Below are positions 23,892-35,760 of a stretch of 64,000 nt of DNA, in pieces. The stretch's first letter is position 1; the number at the start of each line of letters is the position of its first letter. This DNA is from Brachionus plicatilis (Eukaryota > Rotifera > Eurotatoria > Ploima > Brachionidae): positions 5,923,770-5,987,769 of the forward strand of contig QEOQ01000508.1 of the NCBI GenBank assembly GCA_010279815.1. The letters run 5' to 3'. The position numbers and the translations under genes are program-made. The notes under the pieces are model-generated. The model ran no database searches, was not told where the DNA came from, and worked only from the letters and a program-made list of their open reading frames with translations.

Positions 23892-26713
23892 TTTAAAATA
23901 CCCTAAAAATTAATACTTGATTTGAAATAAATCCATGATGTCAATTCAGCAATTGATTGTTTCTATAAATTTGCATGTTTAATCTTACGCTGTTGCTCAT
24001 TTCAAAATCTTATTTTTTTAATTTTTTTTTCTAATTTTCTAAAATAAAAATCTTGTTACTTAGCAATAGTCAAAATTTGTGTTTTTTTCTTTCTAAATTA
24101 AAATATTATTTGTTTTATACTCTTAAATCTTTCTTGAAAACTTTTTCATTATTTTCCCATATTAATATTCATTTTAGAAAACCAACTTTCGCTTTTAGAA
24201 TTTTTTTAATCTCAAGGTAAAATTATTTATTTCGATTGAACGTTTTAAAAGAAAAAAAAAAACAATTTTTTAATATTTTATTATGATGGAATAAACTGTT
24301 TAATTAATTGAATTGGACAAAAAAAATGAATTAATTTTTTTTTTTGAAGTAATTTCGAACCCGTAAATTTTTTCTCTCATTTTTTGCTTTTTCTCTTCTG
24401 TTTATTTGCCGTTCGACCAATTTATTATAAAGTTTGTACACAATTAAAGCTTAAGATTTAAAATTAGGAAATTATTTTATTCATGTTACTTGGTTAGCTT
24501 ACCGATGAGCGAGGATATAACTATGCCAGGAACGACGAAAAAGAAATTGTTTATTTGCTTGTGAGAATATCCAGAGCCTTTGATTTCAACCATGTCAAAT
24601 AGTCAGTAAAGTAATTTTCATAAAAATCGATTTGGGCCTATTTATGCCGCTTGCTTAAAGCATTTCAATTTCGGAATATTTTGTTAGTATGTTGATGAAC
24701 GTACGCGCTTAAAAAGGACCTGCTATATAATTAGAAAATTTTATTAATTTATATGAATTTGATTAATTTAAAATCATTCAATCAAATGAGTGATTGATTT
24801 TGTTTTAGTTTTTAATTTTGCGTTCTAGAATATGCTAATTTTTTTATAATTCAGAAATATATTAATGTTGTGGTTTTTAAACTCATCTAAAAAAGACACT
24901 CAGGGATCCTTAAAAAATATCTTAATTAATAATTGAAATATTTGAAATTTGCTTTTGAACTGATCATTTTTTGTAAAAAATTTAACCTTAAAATTGTTTA
25001 CAAAAACACTGCACCTAAATACCACACATCGTCTGAAACATAAAAATGTTATTTTAGAATTCATTGAAAAGTTTCTCTTTGAATTCTGGAAATTTTAAAG
25101 TTTGAAATTTTTTTTTGAATTTTAGCCAAAACAAAATCGAAAAAGATCTGATTAATTCTGAAATAAATTTTTATAATTTACCAAATTAGGGTTAATTATA
25201 ATGATTCATCTCAAAATAATATAAATGAAATTTTCATCTAGATATTTGAATTTTTCCATCATAAAACAAGAAAAAACTAGAGCACTGTTTAAAATTTTTT
25301 GAGAAGAATTTGCAAACTGACCAAAAATAAGATTCTGAGTCTTTTTTTAGAAATTTTGACTACCATTAGACTTGATAAATTAACATATAATCAAGATATT
25401 GATTTTTGAACAATTCTGAAATCTGTCAAAAAGATCGATTTAAACTCTAATGATGATTTTCGTTAATTTACGAATTTTGGAGATTTGAAACCTTTTAAAA
25501 TTTTCTCTTGGAGTGTTCAGTTTTTATAGATTCTATAGCGTATTCTATTTTAGAAATCTTTTTATTTTTTAAATCTATTTTAAAATATTTAAACAATTTA
25601 CTTTTTTGTTTTAAAAGCAAAAATTTGAGTTTTGAAACAAGAGTCGAATCTGATCTTTAGCTGAGCTTAGAAAAAATTAACTTATTTATCAAAATACAAA
25701 ATATCCGACGAGGATCAGAAATTTTTGAAAAGTGATTGACATTTAGATGGAAATTTTTTTATGCTTTTGAAAAGACTAAGAATTTTTAAAATTCATTTTA
25801 AACGCGGCTTTTTTTTTAATTAAAATTTTGTATCTTTTAAGCATTAATTTTTGCTCTTTTTGTTTCTGTTTTAATTTAATTGTCAAAATTTTTTAGGTTT
25901 AATAATATTTACTCATATAATTCAGATTCAATTTTAGCTAATGTTATCTCTTAAAATTTGATAAAATCCAGTCTGACTTAAAATTCTTTTTAAAGTTTAA
26001 TTGACAGTTTAAATTAAATAATTTTTGAATGATTGAAAGTGTAAATTTTATTTTCAAAAAATTTAAGTTGAAAAACAATTAGAAATTAGATCCACTAATT
26101 ATTTTAGATTATTTTTTTGGTAAACGTATTTAGCCCTTATAAATCGGTAATATCAATAAATAAAATTAAAAATTTTGAAACCAATTATCAATCTTTAAAA
26201 TTGTTTTTTTTTACTTGAAAAAAATTTATAAAAATTACTTTGTTTAATTCAAAAAATCTTAGGTTAAATTTAAAAATTAAAAAGATAAAAAAATTAAGTA
26301 ATTTTTTGATCAATTTTCCCAATAAAGTAAAATAATTAAATGCTAATTATAAATCGCTTTGAGTACTTTTTGAGAATAACTTTAGAAATTTTATTATTTA
26401 TTTAAAAACTAAACTTAATTGGCTGTTTTCAGCTAACTCTAAAAAACAATTATTCAAATAAACAAATATGAAAATAAAAAGCTAATTAAATTTTATTTAC
26501 AATAAACAGCTTTTATTTTATTAATTTAAACAAAAAGAAAAAAATAATCGACAAAATAAGAATATTTTTGTGTAAAAATAGGCTTTATTATTTGCTCTAT
26601 TGAATCAACAGTTAATTTACTGATTAGCTCAACAAAAAAATTAAAATTTCTAATTGTATACACTTTTTTTCAATTTTGTTTTAAATAAAAATAAATTAAA
26701 AAAATAAAGGATC
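23892..26713. other. Intergenic region with one less AT-rich island
   Basis: Mostly featureless A/T-rich sequence. The segment 24481-24725 has noticeably more balanced composition (GATGAGCGAGGATATAAC, GAACGTACGCGCTT). It includes the translation ISRAFDFNHV, weakly like the KAFDxxxH motif of LINE reverse transcriptases. No gene is supported. Confidence 0.4.
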
Positions 26714-28708
26714 TTATGCATAAGTTTTGGCTTTGTCCTCCTGTTCATCTAAACTCTCGTTCGACGCCTTATCTGCTTCGGATTCCTCACTTTTTCGTAT
26801 AAACTCAATTGATTTTTTTCCCAAAATCACGTCTTCATCAATTCGAACACTCACAATATTTGACTCGGGAACTTCGAACATTGCTTCCAAAAGAATTTTT
26901 TCCTTTAAAAAAAATCAAATTAAAAAATAAAGTTAAACAAAAACTCTTCTTTTTGTTTTGCCACTAACAAGTATCGATCTAAGACCTCTAGCACCAGTTT
27001 TCTTCTCCAAAGCTTTTCTTGAAATTGTTTTAAGGGCTTCATCGGTAAATTCAAGTTTAACATTATCCATGGCCAACAAGGCTTTGTACTGTGGTACTAA
27101 AGCATTTCGGGGTTCAGTCAAAATTTTTACCAACATATCCTCTGTCAATGACTCAAAGCTTACAATGATAGGCAGTCTACCAATAAATTCTGGAATCATT
27201 CCGAACTCTATCAGGTCCCTAGCTTCACATTCGTCCAGTAGTCGATCTCTCTCAATGTTTTCTTCATGAACTTTATCACTATCCGAACTCGGCGATTGAT
27301 CATAGAGCTCCATTTGGGTGGCTTTTCGCCTAGAGGCGGGTTCATCATTGGACGGAAGACCAAAGCCTAAATATTTTTGCCTTTTTCTTCTACCGATTAT
27401 TTTATCTAAGCCATTGAAAGCTCCCGATGCCACAAACAAAATGTTGCTTGTGTCCACTTGAATACTTTCGGACCTCATTTTTCTAGCATTTTTTTCTGGC
27501 ACATTCACAATAGTTCCCTCTAAAATTTTTAATAACCCTTGCTGAACTCCCTCGCCGCCTACATCTCGCAATTGATGCACTCCGGGAACAGAACCAATCT
27601 TGTCCACCTCATCCAAAAACACAATACCTTGCTGACATTTTTCTACACTATTATTTGCATCCTGTAGCAGCTTGGCTATTACTGATTCAACATCTTCACC
27701 GACATAGCCCGCTTGGGTCAAAGTGGTACAATCGCAAATGGCAAATGGCACATCCAAACATTTGGCAACAGTTTGGGCCAAAAGGGTTTTGCCCGAACCA
27801 GTGGGTCCCAACATTAAAATATTACTTTTGTCTAATTTTAAATCATGCTTGTCCGTGTATAAAATTTGACTTCGACTTAAGCGGTTGTCTTCACTTTGTT
27901 GGCGCTCTTGCTGGACAATAGATTGTTGTTTGAGCTGCTGAAAGCGTTCGTGCGACGAGAAGAACATGTTGGATATAAAGCCCATTTCTGGGTCTCCATC
28001 TTTGGGCGCTGATTGGGATGTTTGAGGCTTGTTGGCTTGAGATTGGCTTAAATTGTTGTAAATTCGTTTGTAGTGATTGTAGACTGCTACGGAAATGACT
28101 TTTTTGGCTTTTTGTTGACCGATAATAAATTTATCGAGGAATTCGAAGATTTTTTTGGGTGGTGGAGGTGGTTTTATTTGGCTTTGCTCTTTGGGCTGAT
28201 CTTGCTCTTTTGGCTGTGCACGATCGTTCGTCATGTTCTGCATGCTTCGTCTGTCCTCGGACATGACGACAAAAAAGTGGTTACATTTATCGCATTTGAC
28301 AAAGCGGGATAAAGAAATAGCCGTATCAACATGGGTACATAAGGCACCGCATTTTGGACAGTTAAAAACTCGTTTTCCTCCTGATGAAGAGCCTCCAGAA
28401 GTACCATTCGAAGACGAGTAGACCGACCCGGATTGATTAGAACCGTTTGTTGGTGAATTTGAACTGCTCATTTGAGCCATTTCATTTTTATTGTGCAAAT
28501 GAGAATTGGGTTTCAAAATTCGGGCTATTTCTTCGACATTATTATGGATATCATCATCGCCGGAATTGCCACCATTATGTGAACCACTCGTGCTCTTACG
28601 TGTCAAATAAATACTGCTGGTTGTTATAGTTTTATACAATGTTTGGTACTTTTTCCTGTCACTGATCTTCCATATTCTATTCAAGCTAATTATTTTTGCC
28701 GCCTGCAT
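26714..28708 (-). CDS. CLPX: ATP-dependent Clp protease ATP-binding subunit ClpX, mitochondrial
   Basis: Exons 28708-26969 and 26902-26714 are joined across a 66-nt GT-AG intron at phase 0 to give 642 residues, close to the vertebrate length. A basic, acid-free N-terminus ([20 protein letters not shown]) looks like a mitochondrial presequence. A zinc finger uses C117/C120 and C139/C142. The AAA+ module has Walker A GPTGSGKT (301-308), the pore loop GYVG (334-337), Walker B IVFLDE (362-367), [12 protein letters not shown] (RKH-type pore loop plus the tripeptide that docks ClpP) and the sensor-2 motif GARGLRSIL. The second exon completes the C-terminal domain ([14 protein letters not shown]). 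It unfolds substrates and feeds them to ClpP in the matrix. Ser/Gly/Asn-rich linkers flank the zinc finger. Confidence 0.97.
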
Positions 28709-30036
28709 CTAAAATTTTTTTTTTCAAATTTTATTATTAATTTTTATTCTTGAGAAAAATAATGAAAATATTATAAGCTATTTATAATAAATTTAATTTC
28801 AAACTGATGTATAATAAGAGAAAAATAATTGAATAAATTTTAATAAAATAAAATATCCGAGTAAAATATTTGACCGAAAAATTATGAAAAATAATATTTT
28901 AAAATTCTTTAAAAATTAGTTCATTTTTATTTTACCAGAAAATTTACATTTTTATTTTTAAGTGAGATTTTTGATTATTTTAACTTAAGCTTTTTTCGCA
29001 TATATTTAGGAACCTTTTCAGTTGATTTTTTTGATCTGTTTTTAAAAATAAGATTAGCCGAGATCCTAATAAATTATAAAAATTTATGTTTAGAAAAATT
29101 GACGAGCTTGAAGAGCTAAGGAAAATATTCATTAAATGTTTTAAAGTATGAATATTTTAAATTGATGAGAAAAATTTAGGTTTAGGAATATTAAATTCAT
29201 AAGGAATACATTTTTTAATTAAATGTTTTTTTCTTCTCAACAAAATAAAATTTCATTAATTAAAGAATGTTAACAAATCTTTTGTGAATAAAAATCCAAT
29301 GAACACATTTTAAAAAGGAGTTTATTTGCTCTAAAATATTTTTACTTTAAACAAAATGATTGATTAAAAAAGTTACAGTCATCGCAAAAATTTGCGTTAA
29401 ATGAAATAAGCATATTAATATTAAAAAAAGTTTTTAAAAGAAAGTTATGAAAACTCAAAGAAAATTAAAAGAATTTCATATTAAATGAGAAAAGTCACTA
29501 AAATCCAAACTATCATAATGCGAAATTTAGAATTTTTGAAATTTTACTTATATTAAAGCATATTTTTAGTCATTATTTTATTTAGTTAAACTTTTCTTTT
29601 AAAATAATGTTTTTGTGTGGTTAAATATGATTTTCTAAATCATAACTGTTTTTTTTTTTTATTTCATAACTGTTCTTTTTGCCTCTGTTGCTGAATTCAA
29701 TAAAAAAATTCACAATTCATATTACTTAGAAAATCTTTTGATTAAAAAATCATTAAGCTAATAAGTGGTTTTTTGAATAAAATAAACTTCGATACCATAA
29801 AATTTTTTTCAAATTTCATCAAAATTGACTTTTTAAAGCCAAATAAATTAATTCAGTAGTCAATAAAATTTTTCAAATATTGGATGAATTTTTTTAAATA
29901 GATTGACAAAAATGGAAATATTTTTAAGTCTCAACAAAGCTTCAAATGGAAAATAAATCAATTAAAACAAAAAATTTAAATTTTAATGTAACTAAGAAGT
30001 TCTTAGTTTGAAGGAGGAAAAATTTTAGCATCCTAT
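28709..30036. other. Intergenic region between ClpX (-) and FKBP8-like (-)
   Basis: It holds the presumed ClpX promoter near 28709-28800 and the 3' end of the FKBP8-like transcript near 30036. No gene or repeat is recognised. Confidence 0.4.
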
Positions 30037-33000
30037 TTAAAAAATGTTTTTGTATCGCGCAAATAGAGCAATTCCGATGGATGCTACCGCTACTGCCAAA
30101 CCAGCAGCAACATATCCCGTATAGTTCGAATTGTTTTTGATGACTATTTTTTTCTCGTCGTTTTTGGTCACACCACTCAACATTTTTTGATACATCTTTT
30201 TCTCACTTTCATACTGAATTTTGTGTTTTGCCTGAGCTTTAAGTAGTTCTTTTTTGATGTCCTAAATCAAATAAACATTATTCAAATAATTCAACTTTTT
30301 TTTTTTTTGCTTACACTATTGTTAGGGTCTAATTGAACAGCTCTACTCAAAGATTTAACAGATTCTTCAGTTTCACCCAGTTGTAACAAAACTTTTCCTC
30401 TGATGTATAAACCTTTAATATGACTAGGCTGTGCCTGTAGGACTTGTTCAAGACTTTCTAAAGCTTGTCTTAACTCGTTTTGCTTGAAAAATGCAAGAGC
30501 TGTGTTCATTAGCAATGCTTGAGATATTTCTAGGAATTTGTCCAAATCTTGGTCAGATTCGTCGCCTCGCAAACTTTCCTCTCCGAAATATCTCAGTCCT
30601 TTTTTGTATGCATTTGTAGCTTGAAAAAAGTCCTGTCTGTTAAAGTGAAAATTTCCTCTCATTTTTTTGGCCTCACTTAAATTTGATCTAAAATTTGGCT
30701 ATTCAAAGAAATTTTTAGACTTACGCTAGAGACAATCGCTCAACAGGGTTCATTTTATTTATTTCATCTAAATCTCGAATATCTTTGAGTTCAATTTTAT
30801 AGACAAGATCTGCTTTGGGTGGAATATCGGGCTGCTTTCCCAAATCTCCAAAAGCCAATCTCGATTCAGTTATCATTTCACACAATTCATTTTTGTCCAT
30901 GAGACTAACAACCATATCCATTGCGGATATAACATCGCCATCTCCGAGTATAAACTGCAAATTGTCGCTATGGTCAACCAATTTTTCAGGATCATCTTTC
31001 AAATAGGCTTCATAGCTGACTGTTACCATTTGTCCATTTGATGGACGACCGGCACTTGAATCACCGTATTTTAAAATTTTCTTCAACAATGCATCACTTC
31101 CTAAAATTTTTTCATATTTCTCATTTTCAATGACTCGTTCAGGCTCTTTTTCTAATGCTTCCTTTAAATCTTCTTGAGTATTTTGTTGGACTTAAAATTT
31201 TTTCTTTTAAATCAAATGCTGGAATAGTAAATTTTAGAACAAAAAAATATTTAACAAAAATTAAAAAAACCCTATCTCTTTAAGTTCAAAATTGGTTCTG
31301 TTAATGTATGAGGGCTCCCATTTTTTTAGATATCAATTTTACTTCTTGTATCTAAAATTTTTTATTATATCAAAAAAATACTAATTAGTAGCCCCTTTTT
31401 TTTAATTTGTTTTTTTGATTTTTTTTTTAAGAGAAAGTAAATAAAGCTCTGATTGCAATTCCTAAAAGAAAAAGAGAAGGGCCTCCTCAAAAAATAAACC
31501 TAACATAGCTCTAGATGAAAAACTACAAAGCTAAAGATCAGAATAAAGATAATTTTCTTTTATTTTTTGCTTTCTTTATGCATTTTCCTTTTTTTTTTCA
31601 ATTGAATAATCAAAAAAAAAAATGAATTCCTGTATTTTTTGCAATAATTTGATAAATTATTTGATACTATGCAAAAATTTAGATACTTTTTAATGAATTT
31701 AATACTTAATTAAAATATTTTTAAAAATTATATTATGATAGCTTATTTTTTTAAATACAATAAAAAAATGGAATACAAAGTAAGAACTAAAGTCATGTAT
31801 CAGTTGATAATTCATTAAATCACCTAAATTTTTTAACTCAATTATTTGCAAAATAATTTAAAATGCTATTTTATAATGTGTGAGCTTTTTAGGAAATTTT
31901 CAACAGGGTGTATTTAGGTGACTCATTAAATATATCAGCTGATAAAATTTACATAACCAATTTTTAGAATTTAATAGATAGAATTTTTTTTATTTTTTTT
32001 GTTTCTAAAATTCACTTTGACCAATTTTTTTTTATTTTTATTTTTACCTTGGATTAGCTTTGAGCTAATCTCTTGACTTAAAGCGTCAATTTCATTTTTA
32101 ATAACGCTATCCGTAATTTCATATTCTTTATCTAAATTTTCATCATCATCTTGTTTGGTTTTATTTTCATCAACGTAATCATTAGTGACTGGAGATGTAA
32201 CATATGAAGATGCTTCGGATGATAAATTTGTGACTATCATAGATTCTGTATTTAAATTATCCTGATTTTTTTCACCTTGTTCGTAAATTTTTTCCACTTC
32301 GGCACATGGTTCGGTCAAAATTTGTGATTGAGTGAGCAGCAAAGTCGATTTGGTTATTTCATCCTCCTTTTGATTAGTGCTGTCTTCATTCTCAAAATCA
32401 GTTGTATCCGTTGGTGGTGGTGGTGAACTTGGATCTTCGTGGTTTCCATGAACAGGATTCATATCAACTGGTGATTCGGTTAGTTGATTTTCTTTTTGCA
32501 TATTTTGAACTTCATCTATTATTGACTGAATCATCTGGTTGTCTGCAGACTCGCCAGGCTTTGATTCAAAATCCATGTTTTCAAAATTGTCCACAGACTC
32601 AGTTAATTTTTGCTCAGAATTTTCTGTTTTACTTTGCTCAGCCTCTGAATTTTCCGGCTTCGGGTCTGACTCGTGTGGAAGAGAATTTATCTGGACAATT
32701 GACTCAGTCAGATCAGTGTTGTTTTCTTCATTTTTTGCTTCACTGTCTGAATTAGAATTATCTTCAGCAATGGGTTGAGTAAACTGTTCTTCGTTATAAT
32801 TATTGCCTTCAGTTTCAGGCGAAACATAGACCATAGATTTGGCAAGACTACTTTTTTCATATTCGGATACCTCATCAACAGGTTCATTTTGCTTTAGATC
32901 AGTATCGTATGGCTGTATATTAACAATAGAATCACTTAAGCCATTTTTTTCCTCTGAAGGTAAACCTTGGTTCTCGTTTTGTTGTGAATCTTCACCTTGA

Positions 33001-33080
33001 TTTTTTGTCTCTAATTTTTGCTCCGAATTTTCAATAGTGGTATCTGGCTTTTCGTTTTTTTCCAAGTTTTCGTTTTCCAT
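30037..33080 (-). CDS. FKBP8: FKBP8-like peptidyl-prolyl isomerase, TPR and tail-anchored, with long acidic N-terminus
   Basis: Four exons (33080-32048, 31190-30725, 30687-30315, 30261-30037) join at phases 1, 2 and 0 to give 698 residues. Residues 1-344 are an acidic, Glu/Asn/Ser-rich region with nine copies of an LT(E/D)S(I/V)V-like motif. An FKBP domain spans about 379-485 (GQMVTVSYEAYL, LQFILGDGDVISAMDM, IPPKADLVYKIEL). TPR helices follow at about 500-625 (MRGNFHFNRQDFFQATNAYK, LMNTALAFFKQ, IKGLYIRGKVLLQLGETEES). A C-terminal membrane anchor lies at about 672-694 (YTGYVAAGLAVAVASIGIAL) with a short basic tail. This is the FKBP8/FKBP38 architecture, a mitochondrial outer-membrane chaperone. 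Joining exon 1 to the rest across an 857-nt intron is inferred from matching splice phase and from the acidic N-termini of known FKBP8. Exon 1 alone could instead be a separate gene, since its frame runs on to a stop at 31971. Confidence 0.88.
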
Positions 33081-33472
33081 AATTGATAATATACTCTTTA
33101 TCTAAAAATGTCCTTCAAAATTATTTATCAAGGGCTGGATATTGCGAATAAAATAAAAGAGAATAAACAGCTAAGATTTAGTTTTGGGAATACACAAATG
33201 CACATAATAGAGAAAGCTTTTTTTATATAAATATTATTATTTTTTATGTAATAGAAATAAAAATTTGCAATATTTTCAAAATTTTTTCCTGGGTGTTCAT
33301 CTCATATGAAAGCTGTTCACTTTACTTTAACAATGCTGAACTAAATTGCAAATTTTTGCTCTTTTTATTTCAAATTTTAGCTTACATTTTGAAATATTTC
33401 AAAAAATATTCTGGAAAGTATAATTTTTGAATAAATTAGCTAGTTTTGAAGTCATAAAGAAAATTAAATAAA
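33081..33472. promoter_or_regulatory. 392-bp divergent promoter between FKBP8-like and HAX1-like genes
   Basis: The start codons at 33080 (minus) and 33473 (plus) face away from each other across this stretch. A possible TATA-like TTTTTATATAAATATTATT lies at about 33220-33238. No other element is recognised. The two genes probably share regulation. Confidence 0.55.
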
Positions 33473-34447
33473 ATGGAAGACGACTTCAAAAATCGACCTC
33501 GCGGCTTCAGCTATGGTTTTGGAAATTTTGGTTCCAATGTAAAATTTGGCTTCAATGAAAACGATGATTTTTTTCACTCGTTTTTTCACCATGACTTTGA
33601 CCAAATGTTTCGTGATATGGAAAACTTTATGAACAGTGTCAACTTTCCTGTCATGTCAAATATAGAATACATTGAAAGTAAGTTTTGTCAATTTTAAATT
33701 TCAATCGAAACCTTTTGATTTTTTCATGTAAAATGATTTTATTAATGATAAATTAATGAGATCTGAACATAATGTGTCTTTTTAAAGGAATTTAAAAATT
33801 TTTATTATTTCAAAAAATATTTTTTATCCTAAAGCAACATAATAAAAAGATGTCAAATAAAATATGCAGTCAAGATAATGAGATCTTTGACATGAATGAA
33901 GCTTTTCAAAATAATAATTCAAATTTTTTAAAGGCCCTCAAATAGATGAACCAGATTTTCGAAAAACTGGTCATGAAAAACCTGAAAACTTGAGGAATAT
34001 GTTCTTAAAGCCTCCTGAAGAGGATAACACACAAGCTGGAATTGTTGGTAACAAGCCACAATTTCAAAGATCTTTGGTAAGAAGATACTAAATTTTTTTT
34101 TTTGCTAAATTATCAATTAAGTATGATAACTTCTTTTTTGAACCATCTAATGTAAATTATGACCAAAGCGAGCCACCAAAAGATATCAACAAATATTTTA
34201 AACGAGACTCATCTCATAAAGACTTTGATTCGAGTCTAAAACCCGTATTCACTTCACCTACTGTAGTTACATCGGGACAAAGTTGCAGCATTCGACGTAT
34301 CCAAAGACCTGATGGAGTAGTTTTTTTTTAAGATAAAATTTTATTTTTCATTTTAATCTAAATGTATAGAGTATTGAGGAAATAAAAACGGTTCGAAATT
34401 CAGATGGAATTGAGGAAAAAACTGTGACAAGGATGATTGGAGATTAA
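33473..34447 (+). CDS. HAX1: HAX1-like protein (HCLS1-associated protein X-1 family)
   Basis: Exons 33473-33677, 33934-34076, 34122-34316 and 34370-34447 join at phases 1, 0 and 0 to give 206 residues. The N-terminus is rich in Gly, Phe and Asp (RGFSYGFGNFG, NENDDFFHSFFHHDFDQMF), like the FGF-rich start of HAX1. A middle block LRNMFLKPPEE parallels the family's LRDSMLK segment. The C-terminus has the most diagnostic motif: SIRRIQRPDGSIEEIKTVRN followed by SDGIEEKTVTR. HAX1 proteins act mainly at mitochondria in cell survival and calcium handling and as chaperone clients or adaptors. The identification rests on motif order and C-terminal similarity; most of the chain is divergent. The introns are 256, 45 and 53 nt. 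Confidence 0.72.
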
Positions 34448-34451
34448 AAAA

Positions 34452-35760
34452 TTAATCAAACTTTAGAAACAATGCTATCGGACAGTGATCACTTCCCAAT
34501 ACTTTAGACCTTATTAAATTATCGACCAAATTTGGTTTAAGCTTCTCGGACATAACAAAATAATCCAGCCTCCAGCCCACATTCTTTTCCCTTGCATTCC
34601 TGAAATAGCTCCAGTAAGTGAAAGCATCAGTCTTTTTTGGATATAAATATCGAAACGAGTCAAAATAGCCATCTGATAAAATTTTTGTAAAGCATTCTCT
34701 TTCTTCAAGTGTAAAACCGGCGGACTTTAAGTTTGAATTTGGATTTTTAATATCGATTGGATTATGGGCCACATTCAAATCCCCGGTCCATATAACTGGT
34801 TTTTCGGATTCTAAATTAGCCAAGTATTTACGAAATTCAACTTCCCATTCCATTCTATAGCTCAAGCGAACCAAACCTCTTCCAGAATTAGGGATGTCTA
34901 AGAAAAAACTTAAGTCGTTTTCATAAATTGATTTAATTACTAAAAATACAAGTATTAATCAAATAAAACTTTTCATATTCTGCACAAACAACTCTTCCTT
35001 CATTATCGTGTTTCTTTAAATCTTATTTTATATTAATTTAAATCAAAAATTTTTTTTAGTTTTATTAATTTACTCATTCCATAAGAGATTTTGATGGGTT
35101 TTTGTTTTGTCATTAGACCTACACCTGAATAACCCTGAGTATCGCCTGAAAGCCAATAGCTAAAATACCCTGGTAGACTTGCTTTTGGTGGAATTTTCGA
35201 CTTATCACATTTTGTTTCTTGGCAACAAAATATATCCGGATCTTCTGCTTTTAGGTAATCCAGGCCACCTTTCTGATTAAAAAAGTTCTATCAAGAAATT
35301 AAAAAAAAATCTAATACATCTAACCATGCCCGGATCCCATTAATGTTCCAAGAAACAATTTTAAAATTGTATTCTTTGTCATTTGATGGTTTTTTAAACT
35401 CTTCTTGGTCATATTTTGACGGTAAATCTTCTTTTGTTGTCTTTTTTGAAGATTTTTCAATAATGACCTCTTCATCATTTTTTTCACTATCATCTTCCTT
35501 AGAGACGTCTTTTCGAGACTTAGTGGTATCATTTTCTTCTACTTTAGGTGAAATTTCTAGATCTAGTGTTGATTCAATAATATTTTCATCTTTATCAAGA
35601 GTAATAACTTCGTCATTGTCTTTTTTGCTACGTTTCGAAGCACTAAACGGGTCTTTGACTACTGGAGACTTTGATACCGAGGATTCAGCCTTTAATTTTA
35701 ATTTTAAAAAATGCCTTTTTGGTTAAAAATTACTTTTCGTTTAGACTTTTTTGGTGGCAT
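34452..35760 (-). CDS. APEX1: APE1-type AP endonuclease
   Basis: Five exons (35760-35734, 35689-35318, 35287-35074, 35021-34950, 34897-34452) with introns of 44, 30, 52 and 52 nt give 376 residues. Residues 1-115 are a basic then acidic tail (MPPKKSKRK start), longer than the roughly 60-residue vertebrate extension and likely carrying the nuclear localisation signal. The exonuclease III fold follows with N124 (WNINGIRAWL), E157 (CCQETKC), Y229 (TYIPNSGRGLVRL), D268 and N270 (TGDLNVAHN), the VGWRLDYF Asp (about 340), and D365-H366 (LGSDHCPIAL). All catalytic residues known from APE1 are present. It incises abasic DNA sites in base-excision repair. The residue matching human D70 is Asn, as in bacterial exonuclease III. 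Its stop lies 4 nt from the HAX1-like stop on the other strand. Confidence 0.96.

Noticed and set aside
31971..32047. Basic C-terminal tail (KNKNKKKLVKVNF...) making exon 1 of the FKBP8-like gene a stand-alone protein
   Set aside because: A GT splice donor at 32047 in matching phase with the acceptor before 31190 explains the data better. The tail is then intron sequence. Kept as an alternative in the gene entry.
35320..35532. Minus-strand 70-codon frame rich in Lys and Arg
   Set aside because: A shadow in the wrong frame of APE1 exon 2, whose correct frame carries WNINGIRAWL.
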